Shown: piece after piece, positions 1 to 6,592 of the stretch
How the letters are laid out: each line of letters opens with the position of its first letter
Position numbering within the stretch: the first letter of the stretch is position 1
Source of the DNA: Prolixibacteraceae bacterium UBA5740
GTDB taxonomy: Bacteria; Bacteroidota; Bacteroidia; Bacteroidales; Prolixibacteraceae
NCBI GenBank assembly: GCA_002419285.1
Contig: DIFU01000052.1
Coordinates: 1-18,652, forward strand
Length of the DNA stretch: 18,652 nt
Direction: 5' to 3'
Notes under the pieces: generated by a model
Seen by the model: the letters and a program-made list of their open reading frames with translations, nothing else
Told to the model about the DNA's origin: nothing
Databases searched by the model: none
Translations under genes and position numbers: made by a program

Positions 1-24
1 TTCTAATAGGTCAATACTTCTAAT

Positions 25-42
25 AAAAGCGTTAGGCTTTTT
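25..42. terminator. Possible weak hairpin terminator at the left edge
   Basis: The arms AAAAGC (25-30) and GCTTTT (36-41) can form a 6-bp stem around the 5-base loop GTTAG, in an A/T-rich gene-free stretch with stops in all frames. It could end a plus-strand gene lying left of the window, converging on ung, or act in both directions. The stem is short and the T-run is mostly inside the stem, so the call is weak. Confidence 0.25.
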
Positions 43-49
43 GAATTTA

Positions 50-78
50 AACAACAAAATAAATCACCGTCGGTGATT
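50..78 (-). terminator. Hairpin terminator overlapping the ung stop codon
   Basis: AATCACC (62-68) and GGTGATT (72-78) form a perfect 7-bp stem with a 3-base loop. Read on the minus strand the hairpin is followed by a T-rich run (TATTTTGTTGTTT). The ung TAA stop (77-79) lies within the stem, so transcription probably ends right after the gene. This looks like an intrinsic terminator; the T-run is interrupted, which lowers certainty. Confidence 0.5.
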
Positions 79-739
79 ACCAGTCGATGGGTGTCTTACC
101 ATGTTCCTGCAGGTAACGGTTTGCCTGACTGAAGTGATGATTGCCAAAAAATCCCCGATGGGCAGATAACGGTGAAGGATGGACAGATTGCAGCACCAGG
201 TGCCGCTGGGTATCAATGAACTGTCCCTTACGCTGGGCATAAGCCCCCCAGAGCATAAACACCAGGTTGTCCGATGATTCTGCCAACAGATGTATGACCC
301 TGTCAGTGAAGGTTTCCCATCCCTTGTTCTGGTGTGAACCTGCCTGATGTGCCCTGACAGTAAGGGTGGCGTTCAGAAGAAACACTCCCTGGCTGGCCCA
401 TCGCTCCAGATTCCCACTCGGGGGTGCTGGCTTCTGCAAGTCATTTTGGATCTCTTTAAAAATATTCTGTAGCGAAGGCGGAAAATCAATTCCGTCAGGG
501 ACTGAAAAGCAGAGACCGTGGGCTTGTCCGGGACCGTGATAGGGATCCTGGCCCAGAATGACCACCTTGACTTCAGGGAAGGGACATTGATCAAATGCAT
601 TGAAGATCAGTTTCCCGGGAGGAAAGATTTTTTGCGTCGAATATTCTGTCTTGATAAAACTGACCAGAGCCTCGAAATATGGTTTTTCAAATTCATCGGA
701 GAGCCTTGCCGCCCATGAAGGTTCTATATTGACATTCAT
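77..739 (-). CDS. ung: Uracil-DNA glycosylase, family 1
   Basis: This cytoplasmic base-excision-repair enzyme removes uracil from DNA by cleaving the N-glycosidic bond. At 220 residues it has the usual length for bacterial Ung. The water-activating motif GQDPYHGPGQAHG begins at about residue 63, with catalytic Asp65. The uracil-binding Asn region (LLNATLTV, about 121-128) and the DNA-intercalation loop HPSPLSAHRG with His187 are all present. The first ATG of the frame gives the normal N-terminus MNVNIEPSW. The gene stands alone, divergent from the formylglycine-generating-enzyme gene, and a hairpin terminator overlaps its stop codon. I see nothing abnormal in it. Confidence 0.97.
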   Translation of the reverse strand: MNVNIEPSWAARLSDEFEKPYFEALVSFIKTEYSTQKIFPPGKLIFNAFDQCPFPEVKVVILGQDPYHGPGQAHGLCFSVPDGIDFPPSLQNIFKEIQNDLQKPAPPSGNLERWASQGVFLLNATLTVRAHQAGSHQNKGWETFTDRVIHLLAESSDNLVFMLWGAYAQRKGQFIDTQRHLVLQSVHPSPLSAHRGFFGNHHFSQANRYLQEHGKTPIDW

Positions 740-875
740 GCAGAAAGTATAAACATAGGCATAAATATAGGAATTTAAGATTAACCCATCCCCTGTGCGT
801 CCAGATTCCCTCCACGATTTGCCATTATTGACGCCGTAATAAAATCCTAAAAAGTCTTTATTTTGCCAATATCTT

Positions 876-883
876 TATATTTG
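876..883 (+). promoter_or_regulatory. Putative Bacteroidota -7 element upstream of the FGE gene
   Basis: TATATTTG matches the Bacteroidota -7 consensus TAnnTTTG exactly and ends 32 bases before the ATG at 916. A TTTG-like element at 862-865 is only 10 bases upstream, too close to be a standard -33 box, so only the -7 element is supported. Confidence 0.4.
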
Positions 884-915
884 CCAACGTTAAAAGGTTA
901 ACGCGGAATAATGAA

Positions 916-2040
916 ATGATGAACAAGAGCAGATTTGTATTCTTTTCAGTTTTGACGACCCTAATGATTGTGCTAACCGCATGCCGTCAGAAAAATCAGA
1001 CTTCGGCCGATGCAACTTGTTGTATGCCAGCCAACACTTCCAGATTTGCAGCTGTGGCTGACACATTGCTATTGTCATCAGCTATAGATTCGACAACCAT
1101 CTTGTCGGATCAAATGGTACTGATTCCAGGTGGTACTTTTGAAATGGGTGCCCGCGAAAACCGGTTTTCCCGCCCTGATGAATTTCCTGTCCACAAAGTG
1201 AAAATTGACAGTTTTCTCATCGACAAACACCCCGTAACCAATGCTGAGTTCAGGGCATTCATAGAGGCAACAGGCTACATTACAACAGCCGAGAAGGCTC
1301 CCGATTGGGAGGAGATCCGAAAGCAGCTCCCTCCCGGTACTCCCCGACCGCACGACTCCATCCTGGTGGCAGCCTCCATGGTTTTTTCCGCCCCTGAAGG
1401 CAGAGTTTCCCTCAACGACTACCACAGCTGGTGGCGATGGGTTCCCGGTGCCAATTGGAAACATCCTTTTGGTCCGGGCAGCTCCATCGAGGGAAAGGAT
1501 GATTACCCCGTTGTTCATGTTTCATGGTTCGATGCCGCAGCTTATGCCGAATGGGCAGGCAAAAGACTACCGACCGAAGCCGAATGGGAATATGCTGCAC
1601 GTGGAGGGATGGATCATTTTGTGTATCCGTGGGGAAATGATCCTGTGGCACCCAATCTGGCAAATTACTGGCAGGGTGAATTTCCATACCTCGATTTGAA
1701 CGAAGACGGATTCCCTGCTACTGCTCCTGTTGGATCGTTTCAGCCCAATGGTTTCGGACTGTATGACATGGCTGGCAACGTTTGGGAATGGACAGCAGAC
1801 TGGTATCATCATGACTATTACCAAACCTTTCCCAAGAATCAGATTGCCGATAATCCGCAAGGCCCAAGCCGTTCGCATGACCCCATGGAACCTGGAGTGC
1901 CAAAGAAAAGCATTCGCGGCGGATCCTTTCTTTGCAACGATTCTTATTGTGCCGGTTATCGCGCCTCTTCCCGAATGAAATCATCGCCCGACACCGGAAC
2001 CATGCATATCGGTTTTCGATGCGTGAAAAACCTGCGATAG
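916..2040 (+). CDS. Formylglycine-generating enzyme (SUMF1-like) lipoprotein
   Basis: The protein has 374 residues. It begins with a lipoprotein signal (hydrophobic 7-20, lipobox LTAC with lipidated Cys23), so the mature enzyme should be anchored in the envelope. The FGE-sulfatase domain spans about 67-372, from MVLIPGGTFEMG to the closing GFRC. Near the C-terminus, RGGSFLCNDSYC places Cys340 and Cys345 at the spacing of the two copper-binding catalytic cysteines of human SUMF1 and bacterial FGE. Many relatives in the wider SUMF1/EgtB/PvdO group lack this pair, so true FGE activity (oxygen-dependent oxidation of a sulfatase Cys to formylglycine) is plausible. No sulfatase gene is in the window. 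ATGs at 916 and 919 are both possible starts; 916 is used. A structural or gliding-type SUMF1 role remains an alternative. Confidence 0.85.
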   Translation: MMNKSRFVFFSVLTTLMIVLTACRQKNQTSADATCCMPANTSRFAAVADTLLLSSAIDSTTILSDQMVLIPGGTFEMGARENRFSRPDEFPVHKVKIDSFLIDKHPVTNAEFRAFIEATGYITTAEKAPDWEEIRKQLPPGTPRPHDSILVAASMVFSAPEGRVSLNDYHSWWRWVPGANWKHPFGPGSSIEGKDDYPVVHVSWFDAAAYAEWAGKRLPTEAEWEYAARGGMDHFVYPWGNDPVAPNLANYWQGEFPYLDLNEDGFPATAPVGSFQPNGFGLYDMAGNVWEWTADWYHHDYYQTFPKNQIADNPQGPSRSHDPMEPGVPKKSIRGGSFLCNDSYCAGYRASSRMKSSPDTGTMHIGFRCVKNLR

Positions 2041-2193
2041 AAATCTTTAAAACTTTTCAAACGATGTTTTTTGTAGCTTTCAGAAAGCAACCGTGACATT
2101 CGGAAAGAATGTTAAAATCTTCATATGTTACCATAAAGGCTAGGCTTTCATTGAAAATTTGCCTTATTTTATGCCCCCAATCAAATAATACTT

Positions 2194-2985
2194 ATGGTTC
2201 AAAAGAACAACCAAGTAGTACTTTTATGTGACTGTTCGGCCGGAATCCTCCCGAAGGATCGGATAATGGAGGTGAAAGAGAAAATTCATGACACAGACGC
2301 TCATGTGCTTACCGTGAGTGATTTGTGTGGTGCTAGCATTACGAACAAAGACCTGTTTAAGAAACTGAACGATAATGACACACAGGTGACTGTAGTTGCC
2401 TGTTATCCCAGGGCAGTTGAAAATCTCTTACGACAAAACGGTGTCACTCTGAACAACATGAATGTTCTGAATATGCGTGACATGGATGGTACGGCTATCC
2501 GTGAATCCTTGCTTAAAGAGCATGGTTTTTCTGAAGGAATTGCTACACACGAAGAGGTCGTAAGTGATCTGGAGGTGCCTGGCTGGTATCCGGTCATTGA
2601 TTACAGCCGTTGTACACACTGCGGAAAATGTTTCAGGTTCTGCCTCTTTGGCGTATACTCTTTCAACGAAAAGAAACTGAAGGTTGTCTCCCCGCTATCC
2701 TGTAAAAACAATTGCCCAGCTTGTGGCCGGAATTGTCCAGCCAATGCAATCATCTTTCCCAGGGTTAAAGAAGGCGGATACCTGGCCGGGGCAGATGTTA
2801 CTGACCCAGTTCCTGATTCTGACGAATCTTCGGGACAATCCCTGCTTTCTTCGCTTCAGCAACGTTCGGCAGGCCGGCAGAACATTTTTCGCCAGGGCAT
2901 GCTGAAAATGGCTGTCGAAGAGCGAGAGAAGGCAATCAGGGAAATACAAATCAACCTAAACAAGCAGCATGGGACTGATAAGTAA
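2194..2985 (+). CDS. HdrA-N-like iron-sulfur protein with two [4Fe-4S] ferredoxin motifs
   Basis: A 263-residue soluble protein. Residues 8-115 resemble the N-terminal domain of heterodisulfide reductase subunit HdrA: a CDC near the start (Cys12, Cys14), DLCG (Cys45), VACYPR (Cys70), then an NMRD segment like the NIRE of HdrA. The flavin-binding part of HdrA is absent. The C-terminal half has two ferredoxin motifs: CTHCGKCFRFC (Cys140, 143, 146, 150) and a variant with x3-x2-x3 spacing (Cys170, 174, 177, 181). The last 45 residues are charged and probably helical. It is the first gene of the terpenoid operon and overlaps the radical SAM gene by 17 bases, so translation is probably coupled. 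I infer that it carries electrons to that enzyme. No recognised gene name; the specific family is unknown to me. Confidence 0.8.
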   Translation: MVQKNNQVVLLCDCSAGILPKDRIMEVKEKIHDTDAHVLTVSDLCGASITNKDLFKKLNDNDTQVTVVACYPRAVENLLRQNGVTLNNMNVLNMRDMDGTAIRESLLKEHGFSEGIATHEEVVSDLEVPGWYPVIDYSRCTHCGKCFRFCLFGVYSFNEKKLKVVSPLSCKNNCPACGRNCPANAIIFPRVKEGGYLAGADVTDPVPDSDESSGQSLLSSLQQRSAGRQNIFRQGMLKMAVEEREKAIREIQINLNKQHGTDK

Positions 2986-4150
2986 TGTAATCAGAAACAC
3001 CGACAAACGGTGCCTTTATAAATTTATTTATAACATGGGGGTTAAAGGGTCCTTGTCGTTTTACCGGTTCCAGAAGAGAAAAGGGAAACCGGGATTTTTC
3101 CCGGCTTTCCATTTTATTTCGGTAACCGACGACTGTAACCTCCATTGCCAGGGTTGCTGGGTGGTTGATAAAAAGAAGAACAGCAGGCTTACTGCAGAAC
3201 AGCTTGACCAGATCATTACCCAAACCAAGCAGAATGGGTCCTATTTCTTTGGAATTCTGGGGGGTGAACCATTATTGTATAAAAATCTGTTTCCGATATT
3301 CGAAAAGCATTCCGACTGCTACTTCCAGTTATTTACAAATGGCACGCTCCTTACTCCCGAAATGGCTGAAAAACTGAGAAAGGTTGGAAATGTCACTCCG
3401 CTGGTCAGCTTTGAAGGAAATGAAGAAGTTGCCGATGTTCGCCGGGGTGGCCAAAATGTATGGCAATCGGCCAATAAGGCTATCAGTGCTTCAGTTGAAG
3501 CCGGATTAATCACCGGGGCAGCTATAAGTGTTTGCAAATCGAACTTCGACATGGCTTTATCTCGCGAATTCGTTGAAGGCATGGTCAAACAGGGAGTAAC
3601 CTACCTTTGGTATTATATATTCCGCCCTGTGGGATCTGTTCCCGGATATGATCTGGCACTTTCAGCCGAAGAACTTCATAAATTAAGAAGCTTCATTGTG
3701 GATGCCCGTGAAAAATTCAGCATTGCCATTATTGATACTTACTGGGATGCAGACGGAAAACCCTTTTGCCCGGCTGCCGAAGGACTTAGCCATCATATAA
3801 ACGCGGCAGGTTTTATCGAACCATGCCCGGTCGTGCAGTTTGCCAAAGATCATGTATCTTCAGCGCCATTGAAGGATATTTATGTGAACTCTGAATTCCT
3901 TACCGGATTCAGGGAACAGGTGAAGGCTAAAACCAATGGCTGTATCATCATGGAAGATCCGGCATGGCTGGCCCGTTTCGTCAGGGATTTTCAGGCCACT
4001 GATACTTCGGGTAGAAACAATGAACTGGAACGCCTTGATTCGGCACCCTCTTTCCCGGGTCATGGAACAGTCGATATCATACCCGAAAAAAACTGGCTAT
4101 ACCGGTTTGCCAAGCGTCGGGCTTTCTTCGGATTAGGAGCCTATGGCTGA
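2969..4150 (+). CDS. Radical SAM enzyme with C-terminal extra cysteines
   Basis: The protein has 393 residues. The canonical cluster motif CNLHCQGC (Cys56, Cys60, Cys63) binds the [4Fe-4S] cluster that cleaves S-adenosylmethionine. GGEP (98-101) is the SAM-binding motif, and LFTNGTLL and LVSFEG fit the following strands of the barrel. The C-terminal part holds Cys267, Cys286 (in GFIEPCP) and Cys325, which may ligate an auxiliary cluster of SPASM or twitch type, though the spacing is not a full SPASM set. No B12-binding domain is visible. It overlaps the upstream iron-sulfur gene and precedes the polyprenyl synthase fusion by 27 bases, so a role in modifying an isoprenoid product is inferred. 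The HpnH hopanoid enzyme is a possible functional analogue, but I do not see its specific signature. Confidence 0.85.
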   Translation: MGLISNVIRNTDKRCLYKFIYNMGVKGSLSFYRFQKRKGKPGFFPAFHFISVTDDCNLHCQGCWVVDKKKNSRLTAEQLDQIITQTKQNGSYFFGILGGEPLLYKNLFPIFEKHSDCYFQLFTNGTLLTPEMAEKLRKVGNVTPLVSFEGNEEVADVRRGGQNVWQSANKAISASVEAGLITGAAISVCKSNFDMALSREFVEGMVKQGVTYLWYYIFRPVGSVPGYDLALSAEELHKLRSFIVDAREKFSIAIIDTYWDADGKPFCPAAEGLSHHINAAGFIEPCPVVQFAKDHVSSAPLKDIYVNSEFLTGFREQVKAKTNGCIIMEDPAWLARFVRDFQATDTSGRNNELERLDSAPSFPGHGTVDIIPEKNWLYRFAKRRAFFGLGAYG

Positions 4151-4159
4151 TTTATTACT

Positions 4160-4174
4160 TCAACATCTGGTTGA
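4160..4174 (+). other. Small inverted repeat just before the DUF116-polyprenyl synthase start
   Basis: TCAAC (4160-4164) and GTTGA (4170-4174) can pair as a 5-bp stem with a 5-base loop, ending 3 bases before the ATG at 4178. It could modulate translation of the third operon gene, but a 5-bp stem often arises by chance. Confidence 0.2.
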
Positions 4175-4177
4175 ATC

Positions 4178-5752
4178 ATGATAAAGAAAGTTACTGATAC
4201 ACTTGCAGTTCCTGACCAGGCAGGCATTCGGTCGAAGATGACCCGGAGTGCCCGGTTGGTGGTGGAAAGTAAAAATATAAGACCTCCTGTCTCATTCATG
4301 CAAATCATGGATCTGGCACAGGAGGTGATTTCTCATGGGAACTATGACCCACAGTTTCTTGAATTTGCCATGGTACTGTGCGGAAATGAAACATGGCGGC
4401 AAGTGGTTGCCTCCACCCCTTACAATCGCAGACTGCTGCTTCTTCCGCAATGTTTGAAAGATGAAAATAACTGTCAGGCTGCGATCGACCAACTGGGCCT
4501 TATTTGCGCAGGCTGCCAGAGCTGCAGTATCGATGAAATCCTTGTTCAGGCCGAAAGCCTGGGGTATGCCACCCTTGTCGCCGAAGGGACGACAGTGGCC
4601 ATGCAACTGGTACAGGAAGGTTCTGTTGATGCCATTATAGGCGTAACCTGCATGTCGGTATTGCGAAAATCATTTCCGACTGTATATCAGGCAGCGGTGC
4701 CTGTGATTGGCATTCCGCTTCTTTTCGAAGGATGCGCCAACACAGATGTCGACCGACATTGGATCATGCGGGAGATAAAACATTATCAACCCTCCAGGGA
4801 ATATCTGCCGATTTCGCTGTCGATGATCAAGAACGAAGTTAGGGCATGGTTCAACAACGAAACCCTTAGCACCATTTTCTCGGGTAATGGAAATCGTACC
4901 AACCAAATGGCAATTGATACCATGCTGCATGGAGGAGGCCGGATGCGTCCAATCCTCACAACCTTAGCATACAATGCATATGAAGCTTTACCAAGTGAAC
5001 AACTGGCCAAAAATCTGGCAGTCATCGTAGAATGTTTCCATAAGGCATCTCTGATCCATGACGATATTGAAGATCAGGACGATTACCGTTACGACCGCGA
5101 AACATTGCACCTGACCCATGGCATGGCTTCGGCCATCAATACGGGCGATTACCTGATCGGGAAAGGATATCAACTGCTTAGTAGTCTACCCTTGCCCGCC
5201 AACAGGCTTCAACAAAGCTTCAGATTGATCTCTGAAGGCCATATTTCTCTGTCGGTCGGACAAGGAGATGATATTCTTTCAGTCACACAAAATGAAATTA
5301 TGGTATTGGAAACACTGCTGGAAACTTATCGCCTGAAAACCGGATCAGCCATAAAGGTCGCTTTGCTTCTGGGTGCCGTTACCGCGGGTGCTCCCCCTGA
5401 AGAGATTGCCATTCTCGAACAATTTTCAGATGAAATGGGCATTGCCTACCAGATAAGGGACGATATCCATGAATTCAGGGAAGAAAGGGAGGAGCGTAAA
5501 TTTTCGGATTACCCGGTGATGCTGTCGCTTCTCTATGAAAGGGCTGACACCCTTCAAAGGGATCAGTTTGTGTTTTTGAAAGGGAATGGCATGTGGCAGG
5601 AAATCCACTTAATGATGGATAAAAACCAGATTCCGGAAGCTGCTGATGAGTTGCTTCAAGTATATGTCGCCAATTCCTATCGTCTGCTCGACCAGCTTGA
5701 TAATTTCAGGATGCGGCTCAGTTTGTATGCATTGATGGGTAAAATATTTTGA
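4178..5752 (+). CDS. DUF116-polyprenyl synthase fusion
   Basis: A 524-residue two-domain protein. Residues about 50-200 match DUF116: Cys92 and Cys99, then CAGCQSC (Cys110, 113, 116), GVTC (Cys158) and GCANTDVD (Cys186), a pattern that could hold an iron-sulfur cluster. Residues about 225-520 are a trans-isoprenyl diphosphate synthase. GGGRMRP opens the domain, and HDDIEDQDD supplies the first Asp-rich motif (Asp295, 296, 301). Known family chemistry is head-to-tail condensation of IPP with an allylic diphosphate. Two features are odd. The usual RRG after the first motif is RYD (304-306). The second motif is DDIHE (428-432) instead of DDxxD, without the usual lysine/Gly segment after it. Activity or chain-length control may therefore differ. 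It lies 27 bases after the radical SAM gene and 9 bases before the next gene. Confidence 0.88.
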   Translation: MIKKVTDTLAVPDQAGIRSKMTRSARLVVESKNIRPPVSFMQIMDLAQEVISHGNYDPQFLEFAMVLCGNETWRQVVASTPYNRRLLLLPQCLKDENNCQAAIDQLGLICAGCQSCSIDEILVQAESLGYATLVAEGTTVAMQLVQEGSVDAIIGVTCMSVLRKSFPTVYQAAVPVIGIPLLFEGCANTDVDRHWIMREIKHYQPSREYLPISLSMIKNEVRAWFNNETLSTIFSGNGNRTNQMAIDTMLHGGGRMRPILTTLAYNAYEALPSEQLAKNLAVIVECFHKASLIHDDIEDQDDYRYDRETLHLTHGMASAINTGDYLIGKGYQLLSSLPLPANRLQQSFRLISEGHISLSVGQGDDILSVTQNEIMVLETLLETYRLKTGSAIKVALLLGAVTAGAPPEEIAILEQFSDEMGIAYQIRDDIHEFREEREERKFSDYPVMLSLLYERADTLQRDQFVFLKGNGMWQEIHLMMDKNQIPEAADELLQVYVANSYRLLDQLDNFRMRLSLYALMGKIF

Positions 5753-5761
5753 TCTAATCAA

Positions 5762-6592
5762 ATGCAAACTCCTGCATATCAACATATCATTTCCACTGCC
5801 AGACAATCAGTACATATTTTCGATGATAGTACACTAGGTGAAATCCATAATTTTTTGGAATACAGCCAGCACGACAAGGGAGGTTTCAAAGACAGGGCTG
5901 GCAAGCCCGACCTGTATTATTCACTTTTTGGCATGTGGTCGGCATTAGCCCTGGATGAAAAAGAAATTCTGAATCAACTCCGTGTCTGGATTGAATCCAG
6001 ACAGGATGAAAAACATCAATCGGTTATTGAAATTGTCTGCCTTTTCCTTATAAAAAAATCATTGGGCATGAAGGGCTCAGGTGTCCTTATTTTCAAGCTC
6101 ATGGTTCTGTTAGCCTCTACCAGGAAGAACATCAGTCCCTATTATCGTCTGTTTATCGGATTGCTTTTAGTGGATTCGCTTTTCCCCACTTTGGCAACCT
6201 TAAAATGGCCAGGCAGAAATCGATTACTTAAAAAAGCGGAAAGAATGACGTCCTCGTGTACCGAAGCGGCAGCTGCGTTGGTTGTCCTTGCAACTTCAGG
6301 GGGTAATACTTTGGCGTTGCAAGAAAAGATTCTGACCTTTTTTGATGAAAAAACAGGTTTCAGGGCTTTTCACGGGAAAAGAGACGGAGATCTGCTCTCG
6401 ACGGCTGCTGCCTTGTTTGCACTCCAATATTCGGGATATGATCTTAGAGCCATAAAACCTGCCTGCCTGGATTTTATAGGCAGAAACTATACGGCAGGTG
6501 CGTTTCTTCCGGGTGATGGTGATCCTGAAACCGATATCGAGTATACATTTTACGGACTACTGGCAGCTAGTTCGTTGTACAAATTTCAATGA
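5762..6592 (+). CDS. Small alpha/alpha-barrel prenyltransferase/terpene-cyclase-like protein
   Basis: The protein has 276 residues with no signal peptide. GGFKDRAGKPDLYYSLFG (about 40-57) resembles the opening repeat of protein prenyltransferase beta subunits and squalene-cyclase QW repeats. Later segments, such as KTGFRAFHGKRDGDLLSTAAALFAL in pieces and the closing DIEYTFYGLLAASSL, repeat the same helix-hairpin pattern. I see no DxDD acid motif and no clear zinc-ligand set, so it may be non-catalytic, a partner of the cyclase, or a transferase with unfamiliar residues. Its TGA overlaps the ATG of the cyclase gene (ATGA, 4 bases), which suggests coupled and perhaps stoichiometric synthesis. 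Function is not assigned beyond the fold. Confidence 0.7.
   Translation: MQTPAYQHIISTARQSVHIFDDSTLGEIHNFLEYSQHDKGGFKDRAGKPDLYYSLFGMWSALALDEKEILNQLRVWIESRQDEKHQSVIEIVCLFLIKKSLGMKGSGVLIFKLMVLLASTRKNISPYYRLFIGLLLVDSLFPTLATLKWPGRNRLLKKAERMTSSCTEAAAALVVLATSGGNTLALQEKILTFFDEKTGFRAFHGKRDGDLLSTAAALFALQYSGYDLRAIKPACLDFIGRNYTAGAFLPGDGDPETDIEYTFYGLLAASSLYKFQ

Noticed and set aside
1078..1518. Minus-strand 146-residue ORF inside the FGE gene
   Set aside because: It lies opposite a gene with clear family motifs, and its translation has no recognisable domain; it is a shadow frame.
2041..2193. A placed promoter for the terpenoid operon
   Set aside because: Several partial TTTG and TAnnTTT-like stretches occur, but none has an acceptable spacing; a promoter is expected here but I could not place it.
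2194..2985. Calling the iron-sulfur protein heterodisulfide reductase HdrA
   Set aside because: Only the N-terminal domain and ferredoxin motifs match. The FAD-binding region is absent and no HdrB or HdrC is nearby.
2969..4150. Calling the radical SAM enzyme HpnH (adenosylhopene synthase)
   Set aside because: Proximity to a squalene-cyclase-like gene suggested it, but I see only generic radical SAM motifs and extra C-terminal cysteines, and no other hopanoid gene.
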